NCBI GenBank assembly: GCA_016195805.1
Contig: JACPYT010000005.1
Span: 62,001-126,000 of the forward strand
Source: Hydrogenophilales bacterium
Lineage (GTDB): Bacteria > Pseudomonadota > Gammaproteobacteria > Burkholderiales > Thiobacillaceae
DNA length: 64,000 bases
Direction of reading: 5' to 3'
A model generated the notes under the pieces. That model was not told the DNA's origin and did not search any database. It saw nothing but the letters and a program-made list of their open reading frames with translations. This document shows positions 17,685 to 28,293 of this stretch, one piece after another (the first letter of the stretch is position 1; every line of letters starts with the position of its first letter). A program made the translations under genes and the position numbers.

Positions 17685-20156
17685 CTACTTCAGCTTCCAG
17701 ATGTCGTCGTTGTATTCCCGCATGGTGCGGTCGGTCGAGAAGAATCCGCTCGACGCCGTGTTGAGGATGCTCATCCGCGTCCATCGGGTTTTGTCCTGCC
17801 AGGCCTGTGCCACCCGCTCCTGCGCATCGACGTAGCTGCGGAAATCCGCCAACACCATCCAGGGATCGTGCGGGCTCATCAGCGCGCCCAGGATCATGTC
17901 GAAGATGCCCGGCTCGCAGGGATTGAAATGGCCGGATGCCAGCAGGTCGATCACCTCGCGCAGCGCCGGGTCGTGTTCCATGTAGGCGAGCGGCTGATAG
18001 CGCGGACGCAAGGCCTCGACTTCCTCGGCATGCAGACCGAACAGGAAGAAATTGTCCTCGCCCACGGCGTCGAGAATTTCGATGTTGGCACCGTCGTAGG
18101 TGCCGATGGTGATGGCGCCGTTCATCATGAATTTCATGTTGCCGGTGCCGGAGGCCTCCTTGCCGGCGGTCGAAATCTGCTCCGACAGATCGGTGGCGGG
18201 CGCGATGATTTCCATGCTGCTCACCCGGTAGTTGGGCAGGAACGCCACCTTCAGCCGGCCGTTGACGTCGGGATCGCTGTTGACCACGTCCGCCACGCTG
18301 TTGATCAGCTTGATGATGCGCTTGGCCATCACATAGCCCGGTGCGGCCTTGCCGCCGATCAGCACGCAGCGGTCCGCCCAGCCATCCAGGCGCCCGTGCT
18401 TGATGCGGTTGTACAGGTAAATCACGTGCAGCACGTTGAGCAGTTGCCGCTTGTATTCGTGGATGCGCTTGACCTGCACATCGAACAGCGCGTCCGGATT
18501 GAACGCCACCCCGCACTCGGCCTTGACCAGCGCAGCGAGACGCGCCTTGTTGGCGCGCTTGATCGCGCGCCACGCGTCGTGAAACGCCTGGTTTCCCGGA
18601 TCGGCCAGCGGCTTGAGCCTGTCCAACTGCGCCAGATCGGCGATCCAGTCCTCGCCGATCTTGCTGCTGATGAGCCTGCTCATGCCCGGGTTGGCGTGCG
18701 CCACCCAGCGGCGCGGGGTAACGCCGTTGGTCTTGTTGTTGAATTTGCCCGGCCACAGGTCGACAAAGTCGCGGAACAGGCCTTCCTTCAGCAGTTGCGA
18801 GTGCAGCGCCGCCACGCCGTTGACCGAAAAACTGCCGATGATGGCCAGCCAGGCCATGCGCACCTGACGCACCTCGCCCTCCTCGATGATCGACATGCGG
18901 CGCTGGCGATCGATCTCGCCCGGCCATTTCCGCGACACCTCGCGCAGGAAGCGGGCGTTGATTTCGTAGATGATCTCCAGCGGACGCGGCAGCAGACGTT
19001 CAAACAGCGGTACCGGCCAGCGCTCCAGCGCTTCGGGCAACAGCGTGTGGTTGGTGTAGGCCATGCACTGCGAGGTGATCGTCCAGGCCTCCTCCCACTG
19101 CAGCCGTTCCTCGTCGAGCAGCAGGCGCATCAGTTCGGCCACCGCGATGGTCGGATGCGTGTCGTTCATCTGGAACACGTTGTGCTCGGAAAATTTCGTC
19201 AGGTCGCTGTTGCCGGCTGCGCGCCACTGGCGTATCGCGTCCTGCAGGCTGGCAGACGCCAGGAAATACTGCTGGCGCAGGCGCAGTTCCTTGCCGTTTT
19301 CGCTGCTGTCGTTGGGGTAGAGCACCATCGAGATGTGCTCGGCATGGTTCTTGGCCTGCACCGATTCGGTGTAGCTGCCGGCATTGAATTCGCTGAGGTC
19401 GAATTCGTCGGTGGCGGCGGCTTTCCATAAGCGCAGCGTGTTCACCGCGTGGTTTCGATACCCCGAGATCGGCATGTCGTAGGGGATGGCCAGCACATCG
19501 TTGGTTTCCGCCCAGCGCGCACGCGGGATGCCCGCCTTGTCGTGGAAATGCTCGGTATGGCCGCCGAACGGCACGCGGCAGGTGAATTCGGAGCGTTCGA
19601 CTTCCCACGGATTGCCGTCGCGCAGCCAGTGGTCCGGGTCCTCGATCTGGTAGCCGTTTTCGATGTGCTGGTGGAACATGCCGTATTCGTAATGAATGCC
19701 GTAGCCCATCACCGGCAGATTCAGCGTGGCGCAACTGTCCATGAAACAGGCGGCCAGCCGCCCCAGGCCGCCGTTCCCCAGCCCGGCGTCGGTCTCCTCC
19801 TCGGCCACCGTTTCCAGCGTCTGGCCGAAACCCTGCAGGGCCTCGCGCGACGCTTCGTCCAGCCCGAGATTCAGCACATGGTTGGACAGTGCCCGGCCGA
19901 TCAGAAACTCCAGCGACAGGTAATACCCGCGACGCTTGCCCGGCTGGTCGCGCACGGCATAGGTGTTCATCCAGTCCGACATGAGGCGGTCGCGCAAGGT
20001 CCAGGCCAGCGCCTTGTAGGTATACACCGACGGGCAGCCCTGCAGGCGTCCCAGGTGGTAATACTGGTAACGCTCGAAATCCTGCGTCAGGGCCTCGCCG
20101 TTGCTAGGCAGCTTCTTCAGGATGACGCTCGGAGGGGCGGTTTTCTCTGCTGACAT
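17685..20156 (-). CDS. glgP: Glycogen phosphorylase
   Basis: 823 aa. Releases glucose-1-phosphate from glycogen ends using phosphate and PLP. The PLP-lysine lies in EASGTGNMKFMMNG (Lys near residue 675), and GNGGLGRLAACFMDS near the N-terminus and RIHEYKRQLLNVLH are family hallmarks. ATG 20156 is preferred (GGGAG 5 nt upstream) over GTG 20177, although that GTG overlaps the glgA stop as GTGA and would add seven residues. Last gene of the alpha-glucan operon. Confidence 0.97.
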   Translation of the reverse strand: MSAEKTAPPSVILKKLPSNGEALTQDFERYQYYHLGRLQGCPSVYTYKALAWTLRDRLMSDWMNTYAVRDQPGKRRGYYLSLEFLIGRALSNHVLNLGLDEASREALQGFGQTLETVAEEETDAGLGNGGLGRLAACFMDSCATLNLPVMGYGIHYEYGMFHQHIENGYQIEDPDHWLRDGNPWEVERSEFTCRVPFGGHTEHFHDKAGIPRARWAETNDVLAIPYDMPISGYRNHAVNTLRLWKAAATDEFDLSEFNAGSYTESVQAKNHAEHISMVLYPNDSSENGKELRLRQQYFLASASLQDAIRQWRAAGNSDLTKFSEHNVFQMNDTHPTIAVAELMRLLLDEERLQWEEAWTITSQCMAYTNHTLLPEALERWPVPLFERLLPRPLEIIYEINARFLREVSRKWPGEIDRQRRMSIIEEGEVRQVRMAWLAIIGSFSVNGVAALHSQLLKEGLFRDFVDLWPGKFNNKTNGVTPRRWVAHANPGMSRLISSKIGEDWIADLAQLDRLKPLADPGNQAFHDAWRAIKRANKARLAALVKAECGVAFNPDALFDVQVKRIHEYKRQLLNVLHVIYLYNRIKHGRLDGWADRCVLIGGKAAPGYVMAKRIIKLINSVADVVNSDPDVNGRLKVAFLPNYRVSSMEIIAPATDLSEQISTAGKEASGTGNMKFMMNGAITIGTYDGANIEILDAVGEDNFFLFGLHAEEVEALRPRYQPLAYMEHDPALREVIDLLASGHFNPCEPGIFDMILGALMSPHDPWMVLADFRSYVDAQERVAQAWQDKTRWTRMSILNTASSGFFSTDRTMREYNDDIWKLK

Positions 20157-20173
20157 GGGGGCTCCCGCTGATG

Positions 20174-21646
20174 TCACATGGAATAAAGTTCAAGGTAGTG
20201 GCCGGCACTGTCCGACCAGTCGAACGACTGGCGCATGCCGCTCTGCTGCAGGCGCCGCCAATGCGCAGGCTGGCGATACAGATCGAGCGCACGGCGGATG
20301 GCGTCCAGGAAGGCCGCCACATCGGGCGTGTCGAACACGAAGCCGGTCGCACTGCCGTCAGCGAGCGCCGCGTCGTCCGCGTCGATCACGGTATCGGCCA
20401 GACCGCCGGTCCGGAAGACGATGGGCGGCGTGCCGTAGCGCAGGCTGTACATCTGGTTGAGCCCGCACGGCTCGAAACGGGACGGCATCAGGAACAGGTC
20501 CGCACCGGCTTCGATCTGGTGCGCCAGCGCCTCGTCATAGCCGATCACGACGAACACGCGGTCCGGATGCTGCTTGGCCAGACGCGCCAGCTTCTGTTCG
20601 TATACCGCCTGGCCGCTGCCGAGCAGCACGAGGCGCACGTCGGTCTCGGCGAGCAATACGGGAATCGCTGCCAGCACCCAGTCGACGCCTTTCTGCTCGA
20701 CCAGCCGCCCCACCAGTCCCAGCAGCGGCGCCTGCACCGCGGCATCGCCGGCGTGCGGCAGGAAACGCTCGAGCAGCGCCTGCTTGTTGCGCCGCTTGCC
20801 CGGCAGGATGCGGCCCGCCGAATAATGCGCCGACAGGTGCGGGTCGGTGGATGGATTCCACAGCCGGGTGTCGATCCCGTTGAGGATCCCATGCAGCTTG
20901 TGCTGCCTCGAGAGCAGCAGGCCATCGAGCCCATAGCCGAATACAGGCGTGCAGATCTCGGCCGCATAGGTAGGGCTCACCGTGGTGACGGCATCGGCAT
21001 ACACGATACCTGCCTTCAGCATGGAAAAGCCGCCGTGGAACTCCACCCCCTCGGGCGACCACCAGTGGCTGGGCAGTTGCAGGCGAACGAAATCGGTATG
21101 CGAGAAATGGCCGCCGTAGGCCAGGTTGTGGATGGTGAACACGGTTTGGGGGCGCACCGGCTGGTCGGCCAGGAACGCCGCCACCAGCCCGGTCTGCCAG
21201 TCGTGCGCATGAACCACGGCAGGCTGCCAACCGATATCCAGCGCATCCTGCGCCAGCAGCGCCGCCACCCGCGCGAACACCGCATAGCGTTCGGCGTTGT
21301 CCGGCCAGTCCTGGCCGCCGGCATTGACATACGGGTTGCCCGGACGGTCGAACAAGGGCGGACAGTCGACCACCCAGAGCGGAAAGGCAAAATCGGGATG
21401 GCGCGTTTCCAGGATGCGTGCGCTGACGATGCCTTCGGCACCGCGCACGTCGAGCCAGCCGAGAATGCGCACCTGGTCGAGCTGGCGCAACAGCGCCCGA
21501 TAGCCCGGCAAGACCAGACGGATATCGGCGCCGCGCGCCTGCAGGGCGTGCGGCAGACTATAGAGCACATCGCCCAGCCCGCCGGTTTTCACCAGCGGAT
21601 AGGCCTCGCTGGCGACAAACAGGATTTTCATTGCTCCGCGTTTCAT
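20174..21646 (-). CDS. glgA: Glycogen synthase (ADP-glucose)
   Basis: 490 aa, GT5. Elongates alpha-1,4-glucan from ADP-glucose made by GlgC. The [13 protein letters not shown] loop binds the ADP-glucose phosphates; HAHDWQTGL, and the C-terminal [20 protein letters not shown] with the catalytic Glu of the E-x7-E motif are visible. Start ATG 21646 has GGA 8 nt upstream; an internal ATG at 21631 would give the commoner MKILFVASE start but its GGAG is too close. Lies 30 nt after glgB. Confidence 0.96.
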   Translation of the reverse strand: MKRGAMKILFVASEAYPLVKTGGLGDVLYSLPHALQARGADIRLVLPGYRALLRQLDQVRILGWLDVRGAEGIVSARILETRHPDFAFPLWVVDCPPLFDRPGNPYVNAGGQDWPDNAERYAVFARVAALLAQDALDIGWQPAVVHAHDWQTGLVAAFLADQPVRPQTVFTIHNLAYGGHFSHTDFVRLQLPSHWWSPEGVEFHGGFSMLKAGIVYADAVTTVSPTYAAEICTPVFGYGLDGLLLSRQHKLHGILNGIDTRLWNPSTDPHLSAHYSAGRILPGKRRNKQALLERFLPHAGDAAVQAPLLGLVGRLVEQKGVDWVLAAIPVLLAETDVRLVLLGSGQAVYEQKLARLAKQHPDRVFVVIGYDEALAHQIEAGADLFLMPSRFEPCGLNQMYSLRYGTPPIVFRTGGLADTVIDADDAALADGSATGFVFDTPDVAAFLDAIRRALDLYRQPAHWRRLQQSGMRQSFDWSDSAGHYLELYSM

Positions 21647-21676
21647 TGTTTTTTTCCGTGTTTTTATTGGATCGAA

Positions 21677-23896
21677 TCAACTGCAAGGTTTGAGAAAGAT
21701 GGCCCCCAGTGGCGGCAGCGTCACCTCGACGGACTGCTCGAAGCCCATCCAGGGCAGATTCTGGGGATGCAGCGGCTGGCCGTTGCCGAGGTTGGTGCCG
21801 CCGTAATACATCGAGTCGGTATTCAACACCTCGCACCACGCCGCACCCGACGGCACGCCGATGCGGTAGCCGCGGCGCGGCACCGGGGTGAAATTGAGCA
21901 GCACGATCATCTGCGCAGACGGATCCTGACCCTGGCGCACCAGGCTCAGCACCGACTGGTCGGCATCGTGGCAGTCGATCCAGCGAAACCCGCGCGGGTC
22001 GAAGTCGAATTCGTGCAGTGCCGCCTCGTTGCGATACAAGCGGTTGAGATCGCGTAGCAGCATGCGAATACTGTCGTGTGCCGGAAACCCGAGCAGCGCC
22101 CAGTCGAGTTGGCCGGCCTCCTTCCACTCGTTCCACTGGCCGAACTCGCCGCCCATGAACAACAGCTTCTTGCCGGGATGCGCGTAGTGCCAGGCATAGA
22201 ACAGCCGCAGGTTGGCGAAGCGCTGCCAGACGTCACCCGGCATCTTATCGAGCAGGCTCTTCTTCATGTGCACCACTTCGTCGTGCGACAGCGGCAGCAC
22301 GAAGTTTTCGGTCCACGCGTAGACCTGGCTGAAGGTCAGCTGGTTGTGCTGGTACTTGCGATAGACCGGCTCCTTCTCGATGTAGTCGAGGCTGTCGTTC
22401 ATCCAGCCCATGTTCCACTTCATCGAGAAACCCAATCCGCCGAGTTCGACCGGGCGCGACACCGCCGGCCAGGCGGTCGACTCCTCGGCGATGGTGAGCA
22501 CACCGGGAAAACGGCCATGCACTTCGGTGTTCATCTCGCGCAGGAACTGGACGGCCTCGATGTTCTCGCGTCCGCCGTACTGGTTCGGCAGCCATTCGCC
22601 CGGCTGTCGCGAATAGTCCAGATACAGCATCGACGCCACCGCATCGACGCGCAGGCCGTCGATATGAAACTCGTCCAGCCAGTAGAGCGCATTGGCCACC
22701 AGAAAATTGCGCACCTCGTTGCGGCCGAAATCGAACACCAGCGTGCCCCATTCCTGGTGTTCGCCGCGGCGCGGGTCGGCATGCTCGTAGACCGGCTCGC
22801 CGGTGAAACGCGCCAGCGCAAAATCGTCCTTCGGGAAATGCGCGGGCACCCAGTCGAGCAGCACGCCAAGGCCGGCCTGGTGGCAGGCGTCGACGAAGGC
22901 ACGGAAGTCGTCGGACGAGCCGTAGCGCGCAGTCGGTGCGTAATAGCCGGACACCTGGTAGCCCCACGAGGCGTCGAGCGGATGCTCGGCCACCGGCATC
23001 AGTTCGATGTGGGTGTAGCCGAGATCCAGCACGTAGGGGATCAGTTCGGCGACCAGTTCGCTCCAGCCATAAAAGCTGCCATCGGCATGCCGCCGCCAGG
23101 ATCCGGGGTGCAGTTCATAGATGCTGATCGGCCGGTGCTGCCAGTCGAAACGGGCGCGCGCCGCGATCCAGTCGCCGTCCTGCCAGGCATAGGCTTCGTC
23201 ATCCGGCACGCAGCTGGTGGTTTCCGGACGCAGGAACATCTGCCGCGCATAGGGATCGGTCTTCCTCACCAGCTGACCGTGGCGGCCGAGGATTTCGTAT
23301 TTGTAGGCATGACCTGCATCCAGCCCGGGAATGAACAATTCCCAGATGCCGGAGGTGCCGCGGCAGCGCATCGAGTGACGACGGCCGTCCCATTCGTTGA
23401 AATCACCGACGACACTGACGCGCTGCACCGCCGGCGCCCACACGGCAAACAGGCAGCCGGCGACGCCATCGATGGTTTTGAGGCGTGCGCCGAGCACTTT
23501 CCAGGCTTCGAAGTGGCGCCCTTCGCCAAGCAGGTACAAATCCATTTCGCCCAGTTGTGAACCAAAGCTGTAGGGACATTGGGTGACATGCCACGCGCCC
23601 CGCCCCTTGTCCTGCCAGCGCAACAGCGGGTGCGCCTCGACCTGTGCGCTGCCGGGCGGCAAGACCAGTTCGAAGCAGTCCGTTCCGGCGATGCGTGTCA
23701 TGCGTGCGCCGGTCGCCTCCAGCTCGACGGCTTCGGCGGCGGGGAGGAAGGCGCGGATCAGGATGTCTCCGTTGGGCTGGGCATGCATGCCCAGCACTTC
23801 GAACGGATCGTGATGCGTGCCGGCCTGTACCCGCAGGATCGGCACGCTGACTTCCGGCAGCATGGGCCCGGACGAGGGCTTGAGGTGTGCACTCAT
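21677..23896 (-). CDS. glgB: 1,4-alpha-glucan branching enzyme
   Basis: 739 aa, GH13 with N-terminal CBM48. Introduces alpha-1,6 branches. N-terminal domains about 1-230 (VWAPAVQRVSVVGDFNEWDGR is the CBM48), then the (beta/alpha)8 barrel: DWVPAHFP, nucleophile Asp near 417 (GLRVDAVASMLYLDY), acid/base Glu near 470 (LTIAEESTAWP) and LSHDEVVH. ATG 23896 overlaps the malQ TGA. A longer frame to 24193 is a malQ shadow. Confidence 0.97.
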   Translation of the reverse strand: MSAHLKPSSGPMLPEVSVPILRVQAGTHHDPFEVLGMHAQPNGDILIRAFLPAAEAVELEATGARMTRIAGTDCFELVLPPGSAQVEAHPLLRWQDKGRGAWHVTQCPYSFGSQLGEMDLYLLGEGRHFEAWKVLGARLKTIDGVAGCLFAVWAPAVQRVSVVGDFNEWDGRRHSMRCRGTSGIWELFIPGLDAGHAYKYEILGRHGQLVRKTDPYARQMFLRPETTSCVPDDEAYAWQDGDWIAARARFDWQHRPISIYELHPGSWRRHADGSFYGWSELVAELIPYVLDLGYTHIELMPVAEHPLDASWGYQVSGYYAPTARYGSSDDFRAFVDACHQAGLGVLLDWVPAHFPKDDFALARFTGEPVYEHADPRRGEHQEWGTLVFDFGRNEVRNFLVANALYWLDEFHIDGLRVDAVASMLYLDYSRQPGEWLPNQYGGRENIEAVQFLREMNTEVHGRFPGVLTIAEESTAWPAVSRPVELGGLGFSMKWNMGWMNDSLDYIEKEPVYRKYQHNQLTFSQVYAWTENFVLPLSHDEVVHMKKSLLDKMPGDVWQRFANLRLFYAWHYAHPGKKLLFMGGEFGQWNEWKEAGQLDWALLGFPAHDSIRMLLRDLNRLYRNEAALHEFDFDPRGFRWIDCHDADQSVLSLVRQGQDPSAQMIVLLNFTPVPRRGYRIGVPSGAAWCEVLNTDSMYYGGTNLGNGQPLHPQNLPWMGFEQSVEVTLPPLGAIFLKPCS

Positions 23897-25260
23897 GGCG
23901 TGGTCTGACTCTCGCATCGATGGACTTTCTGTAACTGTTGCAGCAAACGGGGGGCCAGGTCGGGTGCCAGTGCATCCCACTCGAACCGCCATCCCCAGTT
24001 GCCGTTGTCCGTGCCGGGCGTATTCATGCGTGCCTCGCTGCCGAGATGCAGCACGTCCTGCAGCGGCAGCACGGCCAGGGCGGCGCGGCTTTCCAGCACC
24101 GTGGCGATCATCGCATCCGGCACCGCATCGGGATCCGGCACCCCCAGCTGCTGCATCACCTGATGCCGTGCATGCTCGGGCAACGCGCGCCACCAGCCCA
24201 GCGTGGTGTCGTTGTCGTGCGTGCCGGTGTAATACACGGTGTCGGGGTGCACATTTTCGGGCCTGTGCGGGTTGTCGGCATGATGATCAAATGCAAATTG
24301 CAGCACCGCCATGCCGGGCAGGCCAAACTGGTGGCGCAGCGCAGTGACGTCGGGCGTGATGATGCCCAGGTCTTCGGCAACCAGGGGCAGCCCGCCCAGC
24401 TCTGCGGCGCCGATTTCCTGGGATATGGCCTGCAGCAATGCCGCACCGGGCGACTCGATCCATTCGCCATGGATGGCCGTGGCTTCGTGGGCCGGGATCG
24501 CCCAGGCCGCCGTCAGCCCGCGAAAGTGATCGATGCGCACCAGGTCGAACCACTCGAAGTGCGCGCGCAGCCGCGCCCGCCACCAGGCAAAGCCTTCGCT
24601 CCGCATCGCCTCCCAGTTGTAGTGCGGGTTGCCCCAGCGCTGTCCGGTCTCGGAAAAATAATCCGGCGGCACCCCCGCCACCACCGTCGAGTGACCGTCG
24701 GCGTCCAGCAGAAACAGGTGACGCTGCGACCACACATCGGCACTGTCGTGCGCGACGAAAATCGGCATGTCGCCGAACATCCGGATACCCCGTGTCGCAG
24801 CCATCGCGCGGATGTGCTGCCCTTGCACGGCCGAGCGGTATTGCTCGGCCATCACCGCCTTCAGCGCATCGGCATGGCTGTCATCGAACGCGGCCAGCAC
24901 CTGGGCATCGCGGTCGCGCAACGCACGCGGCCAGTCGGTCCAGGGGGCGCCGCCCTGCTCGTGCTTGATCACCATGAAGCGCGCATAATCCTCGAGCCAG
25001 TGGCGCTGTTTCTTGCGCCAACTGGCAAAACCGCGCATATCGGCGCGCGCCCCGGGAAACAGCGCAGGATTGACCGCAAACGCCGACGCGCACTGGTAGG
25101 GCGACAGCCCGGTCAGCGGAATGCCAAGCGGCAGCATCTGCCATACGGCGACACCGGCCGCATGCAGAAAATCCAGCCAGCGCTCGACGTCTTCCAGCGC
25201 ACAGGATGGCAGCGAGGTCGGGTGCAACAAGATGCCTGCACGACGCGCATCGAAATTCAT
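23893..25260 (-). CDS. malQ: 4-alpha-glucanotransferase (amylomaltase)
   Basis: 455 aa, GH77. Disproportionates maltodextrins, recycling short chains left by GlgP. GILLHPTSLPS at the start, nucleophile Asp about 244 (LVRIDHFRGL), acid/base Glu about 296 (LVAEDLGIIT), and the third acid in TGTHDNDTTLGWW. Short form lacking the long N-terminal extension of E. coli MalQ. ATGA overlaps on both sides (GH57 upstream, glgB downstream) indicate translational coupling. Confidence 0.96.
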   Translation of the reverse strand: MNFDARRAGILLHPTSLPSCALEDVERWLDFLHAAGVAVWQMLPLGIPLTGLSPYQCASAFAVNPALFPGARADMRGFASWRKKQRHWLEDYARFMVIKHEQGGAPWTDWPRALRDRDAQVLAAFDDSHADALKAVMAEQYRSAVQGQHIRAMAATRGIRMFGDMPIFVAHDSADVWSQRHLFLLDADGHSTVVAGVPPDYFSETGQRWGNPHYNWEAMRSEGFAWWRARLRAHFEWFDLVRIDHFRGLTAAWAIPAHEATAIHGEWIESPGAALLQAISQEIGAAELGGLPLVAEDLGIITPDVTALRHQFGLPGMAVLQFAFDHHADNPHRPENVHPDTVYYTGTHDNDTTLGWWRALPEHARHQVMQQLGVPDPDAVPDAMIATVLESRAALAVLPLQDVLHLGSEARMNTPGTDNGNWGWRFEWDALAPDLAPRLLQQLQKVHRCESQTTP

Positions 25261-26984
25261 CCGGCATTCCTGCGCATGGTACCGGCGTTTTCCGCCCAGC
25301 CGCCGCCGCTCGACAGCGGCACGTCGAGCAGCGCCGGCGGGGCGACCCCCAGCAGGCGGTACAGCTCGCGCAGCTGGGTCCGGTACAGCTGCTCGAAATC
25401 GCTGACGCTGCTTGCCGAGTTGTAATCGCCGAACCACCAGAACCAGTCGGAGCCTTCGCACACGGCAAGCTGGCGGGTGGCCAGCGCCAATTGCTCGGCA
25501 TTCAGTTTCCCGGCAGCCACCACGCTGTCGTAGGCCTGCTTGGCGGCAACCAGATAATCCCAGCCACGGTTCTTGTCGTTTGAACCGATCCAGGTCGAGA
25601 AGCTGCCGTACACCCAGCTGCCGGCGGCCAGCCGCTTCAGCGGGCTGGCCGCCAGATGTGCAGTCTGCTCGGCAAAGGTGCCGACCTTGAGGGTGGCGTG
25701 GCGGGACAGCGCAGCATAAAGTGCCTCCAGAAAATAATGGCCGTTGTCGGGGTAGTACTCCCACGCGTTCTCGCCGTCGAGGATGACCGAGACCACATGC
25801 CGGTTCGCATCCTTGCCGAAGAAGCTGGCGATGTTTTCCAGATGCTGGACGAAATCGCCCACTGCGTCATCGGCGTGCCAGTCGCTGTACTTGAAGCCGA
25901 TCAGATCCGACAGGCCGTCGTCGCGGAAGAACACCCGCGTCCTGAAGCCGTCGACCTGCGCAGGCGAGAACAGCGCGCGCTTGGTTTGCGTCTGTTCCGG
26001 CGGGCAGCCCGACTTGGCGCAGCTGTTGCGCCACACCCCCTCGCCCGACGCCGTCCACGCGAAACCCATTTCGTCGAGCTGGACCAGCGCATCCTCGCTC
26101 ACGCCGCCTTCGGACAGCCACACTCCGGCAGGTTTCATGCCGAAATATCGCTCGAACACTTCGACGCCATGCTGTAAATGCCAGCGCGCGCGCTCCGCCC
26201 CGCCCGGGTAAGCGGGTGCATCGGGCGAGGGCGCCTCGGGCATCGCATCGCGCAGGTTGGAAAAGTCGTTCAGCAGGGGCACGATGGGGTGACCGTAAGG
26301 CGTCATCGACAGTTCGACCTGGCCGCGCTGGGCAAGCGCGCGATAACGCGGAATCAGCCCGGCGATGCAGTGCTGCATGAGATGCAGCAGCTCATGGCGG
26401 TCGGCGGCGGAAAAACTCTTTTCCTGCGTCATCAGCCGCTGGACCAGCGGCAGCTGCCTGAGCGAATGTCCCAGCCAGGCAAGGTGATACCAGGTCAGCA
26501 GGTCGAGGAAATATTGCTCGGACAGATAGCCCATCAGCCAGGGCATGCCGGCGCTGTCGGCGCCCTCCTCGCCGGTGACGCCGATCATGGTGAGCAGGCG
26601 ATGGAAAGCCGGATACGGATGGATCATGCGCGCCGCGTTGCAGCGCTGGCAATCCCGCACGATGCGCAGGCGGCTGGCGGCATCCGACGGGATGCGCTCG
26701 ATGCCGGACAGCAGGTTCAGCATGTGATCCTGGGTGGGCTTGCCCTGCTTCAGCAGCACGTCGAGCTGCTGCGCATAATCGTCGAGCTGTTCCAGCAGCA
26801 CCGGCGCAAAGTTCACCACTGCGCGCATCTCCGGATGCCGCTCCAGGTGGGCGGCCATGTCGCTGTAATCCTTGATGCCGTGCAGATAGACCCAGGGCAG
26901 GTGATACGCGCCCTTGAGCCCCTCGCGGTAATACGGCTGGTGCATGTGCCAGCACAGCACCACGTTGAGCGATTTAGCCGTCAT
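25257..26984 (-). CDS. GH57 family alpha-glucan-active enzyme (alpha-amylase / 4-alpha-glucanotransferase-like)
   Basis: 575 aa. Family GH57 motifs in order: WHMHQPYY (motif 1), GHPIVPLL, nucleophile Glu about 292 in GVWLSEGGVSED, acid/base Asp about 405 in ILDGENAWEYYPDNGHYF, and the C-terminal W-F-GDYNSA segment (WFWWFGDYNSASS). No signal peptide, so it is cytoplasmic. Probably remodels or degrades intracellular glucan; exact bond specificity cannot be read. It overlaps glgC by 11 nt and malQ by 4 nt. Confidence 0.9.
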   Translation of the reverse strand: MTAKSLNVVLCWHMHQPYYREGLKGAYHLPWVYLHGIKDYSDMAAHLERHPEMRAVVNFAPVLLEQLDDYAQQLDVLLKQGKPTQDHMLNLLSGIERIPSDAASRLRIVRDCQRCNAARMIHPYPAFHRLLTMIGVTGEEGADSAGMPWLMGYLSEQYFLDLLTWYHLAWLGHSLRQLPLVQRLMTQEKSFSAADRHELLHLMQHCIAGLIPRYRALAQRGQVELSMTPYGHPIVPLLNDFSNLRDAMPEAPSPDAPAYPGGAERARWHLQHGVEVFERYFGMKPAGVWLSEGGVSEDALVQLDEMGFAWTASGEGVWRNSCAKSGCPPEQTQTKRALFSPAQVDGFRTRVFFRDDGLSDLIGFKYSDWHADDAVGDFVQHLENIASFFGKDANRHVVSVILDGENAWEYYPDNGHYFLEALYAALSRHATLKVGTFAEQTAHLAASPLKRLAAGSWVYGSFSTWIGSNDKNRGWDYLVAAKQAYDSVVAAGKLNAEQLALATRQLAVCEGSDWFWWFGDYNSASSVSDFEQLYRTQLRELYRLLGVAPPALLDVPLSSGGGWAENAGTMRRNAG

Positions 26985-28293
26985 AGTCGTTGTGCAGCCT
27001 CGAATACAGATTCTGGCCGAGCATGGCCGGGGTCACCAGCACGATGCCTTCGGGGGTGACATGAAAGCGCTTGGCATCCTCGACCGGGTCTTCACCGATG
27101 ACCGTGCCGTCCGGAATGACGCAGCCCTTGTCGATGATGGTCCGCGAGATGCGGCAATGGCTGCCGATGCTGACCTTGGGCAGGATCACGCTGTCCTTGA
27201 TCAGGCTGTGGCTTTCCGCCGTGGTGGCGAAGAACAGCACCGAGCGCTTGACCCGTGCGCCCGACAGGATGCAGCCGCCGGCGATCAGCGAATCGATCGC
27301 CTCGCCGCGCCGCCCTTCGTCGTCGAAGATGAACTTGGCCGGGGGATATTGCGGCTGGTAGGTCCAGATCGGCCAGTCGCGGTTGTACAGGTTGAGCTCG
27401 GGCTCCACCGAGCACAACTCCATGTTGGTCTGCCAGTAGGAAAACAGCGTTCCCACATCGCGCCAATAGGCAGGCTTGCCTTCACTGTCGCGGAACGGGA
27501 AGGCCATTGCGCGCGCCTCGGCGATATTGGCTGGAATGATGTCCTTGCCGAAATCGTGCGAGGACTGCGACTTGCCCGCATCCTCGATCAGCGTCTTGTA
27601 GAGGAAGTCCTTCGAGAAGATGTAAATCCCCATCGACACCAGAACGGTCCCGGGTTTGCCGGGAATGCAGTCGGGGTTCGCCGGTTTTTCGGTGAAGCGC
27701 GTGATGCGCATGTCCTCGTCCACCGACATCACGCCGAATGCGCTCGCCTCGGCCGCCGGCACCTCGATGCTGCCCACGGTGAAATCGGCGCCGGTCTGCA
27801 CGTGGTACAGCAGCATCTCCGAATAGTCCATGGTGTAGACGTGATCGCCGCCGAGCACCAGCACGTACTCGGGATGGTGGCGCTGCATGATGTCGATGTT
27901 CTGGAACAGCGCATCGGCCGTTCCCTGGTACCACTCTTTCTTGTCCGTGCGCTGCTGCGCCGGCAGGATTTCCACGAATTCTCCGATCTCGGCGCGCATG
28001 AAACCCCAGGCGCGTTGCAGGTGGCGGATCAGCGAATGGGATTTGTATTGGGTCAGCACGCCGACACGGCGGATGCCTGAATTGACGCAGTTGGACAGTG
28101 GAAAATCGATGATGCGGTACTTGCCGCCGATAGGCACCGCCGGCTTGGCACGCCAGGCGGTCAGGTCCTTCAGCCGCGACCCCTCGCCACCCGCCAACAC
28201 CAGCGCCAGCGTCTTGCGGGTAAGGTCGGTCACCATCTTCGGTTCGGTGTAATAGCGATAGAGCCGTTCCTGTTCTTCCTTCGAAATCGTCAT
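26974..28293 (-). CDS. glgC: Glucose-1-phosphate adenylyltransferase
   Basis: 439 aa. Makes ADP-glucose, the committed and allosterically controlled step of glycogen synthesis. [15 protein letters not shown] is the nucleotide and catalytic loop, followed by [20 protein letters not shown], the catalytic Asp in GDHVYTMDY, and the C-terminal left-handed beta-helix. The N-terminal Arg/Lys-containing stretch and the [11 protein letters not shown] helix region are those used for effector binding in the family. Overlaps glk by 4 nt. Confidence 0.97.
   Translation of the reverse strand: MTISKEEQERLYRYYTEPKMVTDLTRKTLALVLAGGEGSRLKDLTAWRAKPAVPIGGKYRIIDFPLSNCVNSGIRRVGVLTQYKSHSLIRHLQRAWGFMRAEIGEFVEILPAQQRTDKKEWYQGTADALFQNIDIMQRHHPEYVLVLGGDHVYTMDYSEMLLYHVQTGADFTVGSIEVPAAEASAFGVMSVDEDMRITRFTEKPANPDCIPGKPGTVLVSMGIYIFSKDFLYKTLIEDAGKSQSSHDFGKDIIPANIAEARAMAFPFRDSEGKPAYWRDVGTLFSYWQTNMELCSVEPELNLYNRDWPIWTYQPQYPPAKFIFDDEGRRGEAIDSLIAGGCILSGARVKRSVLFFATTAESHSLIKDSVILPKVSIGSHCRISRTIIDKGCVIPDGTVIGEDPVEDAKRFHVTPEGIVLVTPAMLGQNLYSRLHNDYDG

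Noticed and set aside
17590-17835. 81-codon plus-strand frame between the rhodanese terminator and glgP
   Set aside because: Its second half is antisense to the glgP 3' end; no ribosome site or recognisable domain.
17868-22057. Long plus-strand open frames (17868-19430 and 20171-22057) opposite glgP and glgA
   Set aside because: No recognisable motifs, Arg/Val/Gln-rich composition; the minus-strand glycogen genes explain the region fully.
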